Origin: Struthidea cinerea
Taxonomy: Eukaryota > Chordata > Aves > Passeriformes > Corcoracidae
Direction: 5' to 3'
Assembly (NCBI GenBank): GCA_013397865.1
Contig: VZTI01003649.1
Location: 614,349-678,348 of the forward strand
Length of the DNA stretch: 64,000 bases
Shown here: one piece after another, positions 9,189 through 20,720 of the stretch
Numbering within the stretch: position 1 is the first letter of the stretch
Layout of the letters: every line of letters begins with the position of its first letter
Notes under the pieces: model-generated
What the model saw: only the letters and a program-made list of their open reading frames with translations
What the model was told of the DNA's origin: nothing
The model's database searches: none
Program-made: the position numbers and the translations under genes

Positions 9189-12100
9189 AACCTTTCAGCT
9201 TTGGGACTTTGATGCTGTTCAGACATGATTGCCATTTATATTGCAGGCAGTTTATTAGGGAGGGGGAGGTTATATCCAATGCCCAGATAATTGACGTGGC
9301 TTATTAAAAAAGAAAGAGCCCTTCTGGTGCATAGTGTTCCCAGTTATTGAACTGCCACTCAGTAGTTTTTTCAGAAGTCTGGGTAGTGGTTTTTACTCAG
9401 GATTTAAACCATCCAGTCTAAAAGTGAGGAACACCTTTGTATATCTGCCTGCTACCAAACAATCCCTTTTCCAATCCCCAGCTACCTCTTGTCCCATTTA
9501 TTGACAAAACCCAAATGGAAAATACCTCAGCCCCAAACTCTCCTGTGAACTGTTGCTCATACTACTTTCTATCAGCAGCCAGACTGTCTCACCTAACCTT
9601 TCCATGTTTTTCAAAGTATTTTCCACCATGTGGTTTCTGAAGCCTTGAGTTTCATCTTTGCACTAAATGCTGTATATACATTTTCTATCACTGCAGAAGC
9701 AGCAAATTAAAAAAAAAATCTAGTGAGGACAGCTTGTAAGTGATCAGAGAGATTTACCTTTTGTTACAACTTAAATCTCTGGCTTTTTTAGAAAAGATAA
9801 GTTGAAATCCTGAAGACAAAAAGCATCCTAACTGTAATTTATGTTTGTTTTGTTTAAGAACTGATTTGCCATTAATACTGAGGGCAGCTGAAACTCTTAA
9901 ATACCCATGCTTCTCTCCCATTCTCATCTGTTCCCTCAGATGTATTGTGAACTTGCTGATCTGCTGAAGAATGGATTTTCAGGTCCATAATTTAAAGACA
10001 AATCTGTCTAGTTTGACTATTTGCCGTATATTCTAGGCATTTGTGTCTCAGAGTCTTCAGAACTGTATGTGCTAATAATACGTATTTTACTAGGGCATAA
10101 CAGTGAGAAAGAGCAGCCAAACTTGATCTGAAGATTGGTAGATGCATTACTTCTGGTGCTTTTTAATTAACACAAACTAGAAAGGAGTGTGTGGGAGGGA
10201 GAGGTGTCTTGCTTTCAGTTTGCCTTTAGGTTCCATCAACTGGTTTGTTAGCTTATTCAGTGCTAGATAAAAGAGGCCTCTAATAACTGATGGTCCCTCC
10301 CTTTGAGGGGATTTATGTGTTGTAATTGCCTTACCTCTCACATTATTTTTAGGAAATGGAGCCAACTGAGCCCTTTCAGATTCTCTGTGGAGGGTACTTT
10401 CTCTCTTTTAGTAGTTTCTGTGGCTCTATGTACCCTTTCCAGTTTCTGTATTGCTTTGTAAAATCCAGACACTCCAACCATGTGGGAGTCCCACTACTGA
10501 CCATGCCAGCGCTCCATACTTGGAGTTCTTAATACCATCTTTTATCTGCAAACTTTCATTTTTTTTTTTGTTAAGATACAGATAAGTACAAAGCACATTT
10601 AAGCCAACTCCCAAGAGCGTGCTTTTCTTAACTTCTGCAAGTCTCTTAGGAGTGGCATACAGCTTTGCCCTTCTTCATGGGCTGTCTCAAGTGCCCTAAG
10701 GAATCTGTAAAAAAACAACATTGCCCCATGAGGGGTAACTTCTCAGTTTGTAGGTCAAAACAGTGATTCCATTTGGTCATAGTGTGACACTAGAAGCAAG
10801 TGTTAAGTGCCTGTATATTCCAGCTTCTAAATCCTTGTCCATACCCAATGTGACCTTCATGGTGTGGGGGAAGGTGTCTGACTTTGCGTTTTGTTGAATG
10901 ACTGCACCTCCTGTTTGCACTGGCTGTGCACTGACCAGCTGAGATTACTGTCTCTCTGCCTTGTCTGCTGTATTATTTACCAGTCCACTATCTTTAGCAG
11001 TACTGGTTTTGCCTTCTGCTAGATCATCAACAAAAATAGTGAATGGAGTTTGGTACAGAGGCAGCTTCCCCCCGTGGTTATGATTTTTCAGTAGCTGTTG
11101 GCATCTCTTGATTATTGGATTCTTTGTCTGTTTAATGGATGCATTTTGAAAGCGTACAGCATTGATTTTTTAAAAATACATGTATCAGCATGTTGCATAG
11201 TACTAAGCAGATTATGTTTGAGAGTAAGTAAACTTCATCTGTTCTCTTGCTGGCAGAAGCTGATACAAGGGTAAGGATTAGGTCAGGTGAGCTTTATGAG
11301 CCAGTCTTTTTTCCCATCCTCTTTCCTAATTTATTGATGTGGGCTTTACTTATGGAAGTTATTTTTCTCTACTCACATTGAAGGAAAGAACAGATTACTT
11401 ACTAACGGGACAGTGTTCTACAGGCTGGGGGCCCAAAGGAAGGCTTACACAAAGAATTCTGAAGGAGGGCCTTAACTATAACCTTGTCCTCAGGGTTTTC
11501 CTCATGACACTTGAGGCAGACTCATGCTACATCCATGTTGCAATGCATGGTACGTGTCATCTCTGGAGCTCTGCTCTCTCTCCGCCTGTGCAGCTGAGGG
11601 GTACTCCAGGCCTTTCAAAGCTTCCTTCAAGACGGGGCCACATGCGATGAGAACATACACAGGTGTTAATGAAGAGCAGTGTTGAGCAGACTCAAAACAG
11701 CTTTCCTTGTCATATTTGACAGCTTTTGTCCTTGCTTCTGCAGCTGTAACTGATCACGGGCAAACTTCACTGTAGAGTGACTATATATTTCTTACCTGGC
11801 TGCCCAAACGAACTTTTCTAGGCTGAAACTCTTAGTAAGGAAATGTAACTGTGATGTTTATGCAGGATAATTATTCAAACCAGTGTGTGAATGATTTGAG
11901 ATTGTTCATCAAGCAGGTATGTTCATGTTTGTGTTCAGGTCTTCCAGCCATGTTTCCATTCGGTAAAGTTCTCTTTCCTCTCATCTCTCTTCACCATGTC
12001 TCAGTAGCCTAGCATTTGTGCCTGGCTTGCATTTTTTTGCCATGACACAAAAGCAATTGTTATAGAAAAATTGCTGCTTTTGCTCTGTGTCAGCAAGTAC

Positions 12101-15100
12101 TGATACTTGTTAATTCAACTGGGTTCCCTTAGTTGCTTTGAGCTAGCTATTGGATTTGGTGTCACTTACTCATTTTCTCTTCCATTTGGAACGTGAATGT
12201 TGGCACTTAATTCTGTGACTGCCCTTGTTCTGTCTGGTTTGTCAAGTGTTGGAGGACAGATCACCAGGACAGGAAGCATGAGCATGTGTGTGAGGGGAGG
12301 GGAGGCTGTACAACTGGAGCAATAAGAGGTTCTGGTCAGCACTGAACTGAGTCCAAAGAAGCCTTAAGAGCTTTGCTCCATGGATAGGGATGCTGGAATG
12401 AAGCATCTTGCTAAGTATCAGTATCTTTAGCAGGGTAGTTTGGTTTCTACAGCAGTAACAGCTGGATTCCAGTTTTGGGAATGCGTCTGAAGACCTGTGT
12501 TGATGTTGTGACAACTCACAGCTTCAGGCCTGCCCTTTTTTGTCTTTACCACATGTCTGTCTTACCTTTCCAAGTTCCTGATCATGGTGCTGCTGGGAAA
12601 AGGATGTTTGTAGTTGTTAGGGCTTGGCAGTTGACATTAGACCTGTATCCCATTTCCTGCTATGGGTTTGATATGCAGGATAGACAGCTCTTAGAGCTAA
12701 CCAGCCAGATGACTGTATCCACCACCTGGGGAAGTGCAGCAGAAGTGCAGTTTATGCTAATCATGTCATTCTGCTGGGACAGACTATTTCCAGGGAAACA
12801 AGGAGAAAGAAAGTTCAGCAAAGGCAAGCAGATTTCAGAAAGAAAGCTGTTCTTGTGCTTGAGAGCAGGGCTGTCTGTAGATCTGTGGCTAACATCTCTG
12901 GGAAAAGGGTTTTTTTTGGAAATGTAAAGTATATTAACAAAAAAGGGCTGAAGAAAACCTATTTGTCCTTGTTCATAGTGAGTGTGTGAGGAAAGTGTGC
13001 TCCTAAAGAAAGTGAAATGAGATCTAAAAGAAATGACAGCTGAACCCGATTCCGTAGGACTGCTAGGGCTGGGGAGCACAGAGGGGGAAGTCAGGGAATG
13101 CAGCTGGGGCTGGCTGATTTGAACTCAGTGTTTTCTGGGAATGGAGAAATAGCAGTGTAAGGCATAAACTGCTGTTTTTTCACCTTTGACACAGCTGCCT
13201 ACTTCAGCTAACCTAACTAGTAATAAGTACTTGATGAACCACAGAGCTACTCTGGATGCTAATAACACAAATAGACTAGAACCTCTGTTTCCCTGAATCA
13301 CTTGAAATTTATAGTTCACAGTTTTCAAGGCAGATTGCTGATATTAATTGAAAGACATCAAGCTGTTAAATGGAAAGTAGTCTAGGTTAGATGATTCTGT
13401 GGTTATTAACATTCATTCGTGCAGAAAAGGCCTGGATCCTTAAGGATGTTTTTCAAATTTAGAATATTTGAGATACTAGCAATCTGGTGTTAAGTTGTTA
13501 GTATAGAGATTCCCAGGGGAGCTAGAGACTGTATGAAAGAATTACTTGCTTAATTAGATATTTGCTGCCCCACTTAAGTACATAGCCTGTATGGGAGTCC
13601 AGATGCAATACATAAAATAATGGGTTCACAGTTATCCCAAATGGTCTTTTGCACTCATTGCTCCTCAGCATGTTTTGGTAAACTTAAAAATCACTGAAAT
13701 AATAAAAAAGAATAAGAAAGGGGATAAAATAATTGTAATATTTAGGGCTTCTTTCACTTCCTTCTTTTTAAATACAGCAAGTTAATACAAAGCTTGGGAA
13801 TATGGTTCAGAAATTTAATTATTCAAGGTGAGTAGTAATCCATGATTATATGGATGTTTTTCTTCTTTCATTGTGTAAACAGTACTTTTCAAAAGGGGCT
13901 CTAATGAATGTCGAGAAGGCTTTACGCAGTTCTGCTTATGTTTCTTCACAGACTGTTGTCAGCTGATGCTCAAAAAGGCATGCTGGTCACACACTCTGAC
14001 AGGAAAGATAATGCCTCCGGCTTCAAAGTGCTCTTAGACACGGGAAGTATGCACGTATCCTTGGCTTTCCCATGTTGGGGTTGCATGGGAAGGGAGCAGA
14101 AATCGGGTATGGAGTGAAGCCAGAAAAGGCACAGAAGCAAGGAGTGGGACACACTGCAGAAACCAAACTCCTTGGCCCCTTCATCCCGATCCCTGCATCT
14201 GTGTGGGCCTTCCAGTTTCCAGCTGAGCTGTCACATGCCACATGGCTGAATTATGGCAGGAGTGCCACAAAAAGCCAGTTTGTCTGCCAGGGCAGTACTT
14301 GAAGATCACAGTTCTGCAAAGAAATATCAGTCTGGAGTCCTTTTTTCTTAAATTGCTTGAATTTTTGCCAGTTAACTATAAACTACCTACTACGTTGTGT
14401 AGGTCAAGCATATGGTTAAGGAATCTGATCACTGTTAATTTCCTTCTAATATTAATTAGAGGAGACTGTTTGAATCTGTACTGAAATTACACAACACAGT
14501 GTTTTATGGGCTCCACTGCACTTTGTTCAGAGGTTGAAAAAGGATGTTAGATGTTCTTCCATTGACATTTAGACATGAGGAGGAGAAAGCCTTCTTCATT
14601 CTGTATTCAAGTTCTCCCTGCTTGTCAAGCTTTAATTAATCTTTCCTTGAACTGCTGGTATATCCCATTTTCGCTACTGAATTTGTTTCTAGTGCATAAA
14701 TACTTCTAAAAATCCTGAACAGGGGATGTAAGAGCACTGATCAGCTGAATGAGAGTATGTGCTTCTGAAACTGTGGTATGAAGCTAGAAAATAAACACAA
14801 TCCAGCACGTGGACTTCCGTGGCTGTGGTTAAAAAACAAGAAAGCTTAGTCAAAATGCTGCTTCAGAAAAAGCACTTTGCTACTGCTGTCTCTAAATGCT
14901 GTTTCAGATGCTGGTGTCAGGACACGTACGCTTGTTGTTCAAGGTGAACGGTGCAGTATGGAGACGTGGGCTGGTGTGAAAGGCCCTAATTACAGAAGAT
15001 GGACTGGAGAGGGAGAAAGGTTTGGATAACCCTGAGGATTCAACAGTTGCTGCTAAAGGACAAGGTTTGTGCTTCTGTCGATGTCTTGGAAGCACCTGTG

Positions 15101-15964
15101 CTGATTCTTTGCAAAAATAGGTCCTACTTGCCCAAAATGCAGGCATTTTTTTTTTTACATAAGGCCTTGATTTTGAAGCAGTTGAAAAGTAAAGGGATTT
15201 GTTCTCAAAGGCTTCAACTGCCTGAAATAGATTCTGACAGTCATGATATTTAACATTTTAGAGGTGAGATTGTAGGCTGCCCTTTAACAGGGACAACCAT
15301 TTCTGATGCGGAGCTAAACAACAGAAGATACAGAGGTTCAACATCTACCATTGAGAAAAAAACCCCAGTATTAAGCCGGTGTTCCCACTGTGATTCCTCT
15401 GGCAGCGGGGAGAGGTGGGAGAAGAAGGAGGATGGCAGATGGTTGTCAATTGGCTGTTACTTGTCAAATGCTGATCTATTTTAACAGCACCAAAATGGAA
15501 GCTGGGGGACGGGGTGAATTAGCAGGAGGGAAATCCAAGTGTGCCACAAAGTTGTCCTCCTGAGATTTTGATTCAGAGAGAAATTCAAATTGCTTGACAT
15601 GCCTTTTAAAGGAATTCTGTACATCCCCCATATGGATTAACTCTTAAGGTGCTGAAAGTAGAACTCTTGCTTTGTGAAACCAGCATAATGGCAGTCATTT
15701 AACAACTGCCCTGGTAAATGCTTTGCAATGCATAGTTGTTTTAGTGCCCATACTTTCCATGAGGGCGCTTGATATACTTAATCTATCTGAACATAGCTTT
15801 AAGTGTGTAGCAAGGTATGGGTGAAGAGAATGCAATAATACTGTGTAAACACAGAAATGACCCATCTGTACAGTCAGTGCCTGTTGAAGATACAATCACT
15901 GAGCATTAGTGATTCATTAGCAATTCTCGACCCTTTGGTTTCCAAGGTGGCAGGATCAAATTCT

Positions 15965-15997
15965 TGCAATGTTCTTGTTAGTGCAATGTTCTTGTTA
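15965..15997. repeat. Short tandem duplication, 17-bp period
   Basis: The 16-mer TGCAATGTTCTTGTTA occurs at 15965-15980 and again, after one base, at 15982-15997. This is a recent local duplication. Confidence 0.85.
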
Positions 15998-18900
15998 TCT
16001 AAATACACGTTGACGGTATTGTTTTATAGGGAAGGGTCAGACAAATGTTCCTGCAAGTTGGGAAGCACGAATGCTAAGAAGAACGTGGAGCAAAGAAAAT
16101 GAGAGATTAGTGGAAATGACACGTTGTGCAAATGTTGAAAGGGATGAGTCAGACTCGGATGTGCTAATAGCTGTTATTGATGAAGGAACTCTTTCTGAAA
16201 CACTTGTTGGTATGGCTTAAGTTTATCATTTGGGGGCCTGTGTGTTTATCCCCAGGCTTTAACAACACAGTCTGTTCAAGAGCTGATGCTCACAGCTGCT
16301 TGATCACTGCTGCTTGCACACATGGCTGCATGGAGATCTTCTCCAGCAAGATGATCTATGCCAGAATCAGGAACTGGCTGTACTGTTTTCCCTTGGCTAA
16401 GAGGATACATGTCAATTTTTGAAATAACCTTAAAAAAGGAGGAAGAGGGCAGAGAATAGAGAGCTTTAATATTTCACCCAGCACATCTTTAGCTTTACAG
16501 CCCATAATAAGTGGCACACTAGAAGCATCTAGTTACACACGCCAGGAGGAAAATCTGCCCATCAGCAGAGTTGTCTGGGTCAAAGAGAGGGGATGTTCTT
16601 GCCTTTCCCTTCTTTCATTGCCTAAACTGCATTCCCTGCTTTTAGAAGAGGCTGCATTGATTGTGCGTCTTTCAAGATGATAGAAATGAACATTTCCATA
16701 GGAGGGACAACTCCCAGCAGGGGAACTGGGTCCAATTGTCATACACATTGCTGGACCAAGTGTTTGTTCGGAGTGGAGACTGTGGAAAGCTGATCTAAGT
16801 GGACAGTGCCATAGCTCTCTAAGCAATAGTTCACAGGCACCAACTATTTTCTAGGAATCTGATCTTTATCCAAATCCCTGCTGTTTTTTGGTTTGCAGAG
16901 CTTCTGTTGAAGTCCTGTCCTCTCTCTGAATGGAAGGAAACTTCACACAGGTAACTTTGCCTCTGGTCAGCTATTGCAAAAGGTGCCTCGGATGGTTATA
17001 GGAGCTCAGGGAAAGGCACAACTGCCCAGTAACAATGAAGATCTGCTCCCAAGTGGAAAGAGGTTTGACTATGTCCCATAGCACGTGTCTGGCCACAAAT
17101 CCTGCTACAATAGCAGCCTTAGAATACTGAAGTCATGCAAGAGTCATCAATATGAAATATATATAGGTTCTCTCTCACCCATTAGTAGCACAACCTATAA
17201 AAACATACCATGAAGATCTAGAGCTTTTGATGTCTTCTAGGCGAGAATGTGGCTTCATAAGACAAGACAAACTCTATCATAGTATCCCTTTCATGAAACT
17301 CTGCTTTTCTGACCGTGGAGGAGTAAATGTTTGTCTGAAATGAAAACAAAATTTGGCTACTAGCTTTTCTACCAGGGAAATGCTGCATGAAGAAGTATAC
17401 TTGGCTTCCCAAATGGTTCTTGGTTGCAGCCCTTGCTATTAACAGTATAAAACTGCTTTGCATTTTCTGGAAATTAATGAGAAATCCTTATCAAGCCTCT
17501 TGGATATTTGAAAAATTTTTCGGCAGGGAGAGCTAGTGGTTGAACTAGATAGGTGATACTCTTTACTAGACTAGAGGCTTAGCAGAAGGGAAAATTAAGT
17601 CACTAACTAGAAAACCTTCTAAGACATTGTTATATTTTAAGCTAGTCAAGTAAAAGGTATCACCTCTCTGTATAAAATCTATATAAGGGTATAACTTAAA
17701 ATACTGTTAAGTCTTCTCCTCCAGTTCAAATTTTAACGAAATACATCCAAGTGTTAAAAGTTGATGGATCCTGCTGTTGACCTTCTGTCACTGAGGAAAA
17801 TTCTTCATTTATTCCTGTTTTTCTGCCCTCGATCATAGGTCAGAATGGTCAAATTTTACTTCTTGCAACTCAAATAAAAATTATTCATTACTGCACCATG
17901 AGGAACTTCACTAGATTCCCCCCAAAAATAGGAGTTGGTCCCTAGTTCTCTCCTGCTAAACGTTCTATTGATAAAAGATTTACAAAGATTTACAGTAGAG
18001 GATGCTTTTCTTTGTACCATAACCCTTCAGGGTGTCTTCAGGATTCTGCTTTCTAGGAGCCATTCAGCTGATTTATTAAGAAAGTGAGCAAGGTCTAACT
18101 TGCCCAGATTATTATCTGAACCTTTTGAAATTAGATAAAGCAAGTTTGTTTTCCAGTTCTCTGGAAGAGCTGCTGCTCTTAATAAGGCTGCATGTTTTTA
18201 CTGTGTATCTAGTCACTTAAAAGTTCAAAATCTAGGCCTCATGCTTTGCTGCACACAGCCCAAATCCCTTTGGGTTGTTAATACTAGAGAAAGTGATGAT
18301 ATAATTAGGAATCTTTGATGTTACCTTCCAATTTAAAAAAACTATTCAAGGTCCTTTTCTCATCTAGTACAGCAGGTAGTGTTTGTGCTTTTGCCTTGTC
18401 TCCTTCAAGGAGTTACCCAGATCTCACTCCAAAACTCCCTCCCTGAATTGTTCTCCAAGCCATATCTGCTTGTTCTGTCAGGTTTTTTGCTTTCTTCTCC
18501 TACTCTTCTGGTTCTTGTGGTGTTTCTCCTGACTTGTCTCTCACTCTGGTGCAGCTCTGTATGTGCAGCCCTCTACCAAAACCAGTGTAAGCCTTAGGCC
18601 CTTTTCTAGTGTGCATGAGTGACCCCAGAAATGCCCTTGTTCTGGACAGTGATGTATGCTCATGTTTGGAGTGCAGACTGCTGAAGTCTTTCTGAGAACA
18701 TATTAAATAATTCCTAGCTTTTCTACTAGTTTCAATATGTACTGTGTTGGTTAGTATAGATTCTTACCTTTGTTGTCAAACTGCAAGTCAGCTAAACTTC
18801 CACACGTGGAGATAGGCTTCAGGGTGCTGATGTGTCTGGTCATGTGTCATTGAATGCAAAGATTATTCGAAAGAGAGAGCAGCAGTCTCTCCTTCTGCAG

Positions 18901-19174
18901 GTGAGCTCTGGGTAGAGATTCTTGTTGCTTCACTCCTCCATGAACTTCAGGTTTTCCTATTCCTTCACCACTTAAATTTACCAGAAAGGAGTGTAAGATT
19001 CTTTCTGCTTGTGGTTCTCCAGATCACTTCCTGTGCCTTTTTGTAACAATACAGTGTTTTCTGTGCTCCTGTCCTCCAGAGCAGAAGCTGACCTTAAGAG
19101 ATAGTATGATTTTTGGTTGAGACGCCAATGAAAAGCTGTACTAACTCTCTAGTCTTTTTGCTGATATTTTGCAG

Positions 19175-19450
19175 GTCAGAAGAGTGCCAACCCAAATGAC
19201 TCCCTCTGGAAGGAGTTTCTCTTTAAGGGACTCTTCTGGGAAGCTGTCAGTGCTCAGCTCATTGAAGAGTCACAGACTGGGTTGTGCCTCCCACAAACTC
19301 TGAAGCTGTATAGCATTCAGAGCCAGTCCTTTACAGATGATAGCACAGAGAAAGATTCAGGAAGGAGTGATCTAATAATGCTGCAGTGAAGCAAGTGGAA
19401 GATCTCCTAACAGGTAGTGCATTGTTTTCTGGGACAATTTAATAAAGCTA
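19175..19450 (+). other. Candidate terminal exon (unidentified transcript)
   Basis: A plausible acceptor (T-rich tract ending ATTTTGCAG at 19174) precedes a frame that is open from just upstream (19171) to TGA at 19387-19389. It reads SANPNDSLWKEFLFKGLFWE and onward, for about 70 codons. An AATAAA follows at 19441-19446, 52 nt after the stop. Acceptor, open frame, stop and poly(A) signal together have the layout of a last exon. I do not recognise the protein, and no upstream exon was found. It could be the 3' exon of a long non-coding RNA, an old pseudogene piece, or chance. Confidence 0.25.
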
Positions 19451-20478
19451 TAGTGACCCTGTAGTATTGAGGGAGTAATACATGCACCCCTTAGAGGTAG
19501 TTACCTTATTTCTGTGGAGAACCATGTAATTAGTGGTGTTCTAACAGCTGCTTTCCATTTCCCGGTTGTTCCACTCTTGTATCTTGTTCAGAATTGAAGA
19601 TCACTTAAGGATATTGGCAGATAAGGTTCTTTTATCCACAGAATGCCCTTTCCTTTCTTTTCCTTGGCTTTATCTTTTCCTCTTTCAAGCATCAACTGTT
19701 ATGGCAACAAGAAGGTTGGAGGCAAATAAGCAGCTGGCAGTCTTCCTAATGGGCAGAAACATAGGCTGGAATCTCTCCTGAATTCAACAGCACAGCGGTA
19801 GAACTGCAGTAGCATTGCTAACAGTGGCACAGAGTGCATTTTGAGCTCGCAGGGTAGCTGGATTTAATGAGGTGAGACACTGCTCATGCTAAACCTTCTG
19901 CCAAAGCTGAACAATGTGATGCATGCAAATGCAGAAAACATAGTTTAAGGTTTTAAAATGGCTTTCCCTATTTATTTGTTTTTCCGAACAAAACGGTAAA
20001 ATATGGTTTGGGCTGCAAAACTAGGTCTGACCTAGTTGCTTACTTGTTGATTCTGGACTACTTCAAGAAGGCAAAAAGAGGGACATTGTGGTTGCCTCTC
20101 TTAATCTGGCTTTAATGCAATGCCCTTCTTTTAGCCTCGCAGGTTTTCCACAAGTGAGAGGAAGTGTGTGTGTGGGGGGGAAGTTGGTTTGACAACTATG
20201 GAATTAAATACTGGTGTTCCAGGGTTTGATTTCCAATATACTTGTATCTAATCCCTTCTGCTGTTGGTGTCTTTTGTTGGACCCTCACTCTGCAGACTGT
20301 TTTTCGGACATATTTCTATTATGTTTCAATCCATTCTTTTTTTGTCTGCTGAGAGTTTCCTTAGCTCACACTGTTCCCAGTTATAGGACAAAAAAAGGTT
20401 ATTTTACAATCGATTTGCCAATAAAGTGACAATGTTTGGTAACTTATTTAGCCACATATTTAAATTATGCAGATTTAC

Positions 20479-20720
20479 CAGGTCTAATGTGACAGATTCC
20501 TTCTTGATGTGATTGAAAGGCTGAATGTCCGTAGTTATCTGTGAATAAAGGTGAATACATATTCCCAATCTCAGTCTTACTCTTTTGAACTTTGATTGAA
20601 GTCTCAATCCAAAGTCCATTGCTTGGCATCATCTGCTTACTAATTTGAAATGAATCCAGAGTTGAAATACTCTCCATGTTTCCGGGCAGTTCAAATTTGA
20701 ATTTCAAGGAGGAGGAGGAT
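20479..20720 (-). other. Candidate internal exon on the minus strand
   Basis: On the minus strand a strong pyrimidine tract (TTTCCTCCTGTCTACCTCCAG) ends at 20721. It is followed by a frame reading SSSSLKFKFELPGNMESIST and onward, open for 80 codons. A possible donor (CTG|GTAAAT) lies at 20478, and the frame stops at 20465 if unspliced. The amino-acid composition looks protein-like, but I cannot name a family. There are no flanking exons that I can identify. Frames this long occur several times by chance in a window this size. Confidence 0.18.

Larger units (their letters stand above)
7661..19174. other. Non-coding stretch downstream of SYNJ2BP
   Basis: This is about 11.5 kb of AT-leaning sequence with no recognisable gene, CpG island or well-preserved mobile element. 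Open frames in it, such as 12475-12927 plus and 12660-13079 minus, overlap each other, have no family resemblance and are within chance length. COX16, the next gene in human, was looked for by its conserved central and C-terminal motifs and not found. Small features are a GTTT microsatellite (9165-9188) and a 17-bp-period duplication (15965-15997). Confidence 0.6.

Noticed and set aside
12475..13079. 150-codon plus and 139-codon minus overlapping frames
   Set aside because: Mutually overlapping, no motif or family resemblance, no splice or promoter context.
13388..13402. CR1-tail-like GATGATTCTGTGG
   Set aside because: No CR1 body sequence lies upstream; an isolated 13-mer is not enough.
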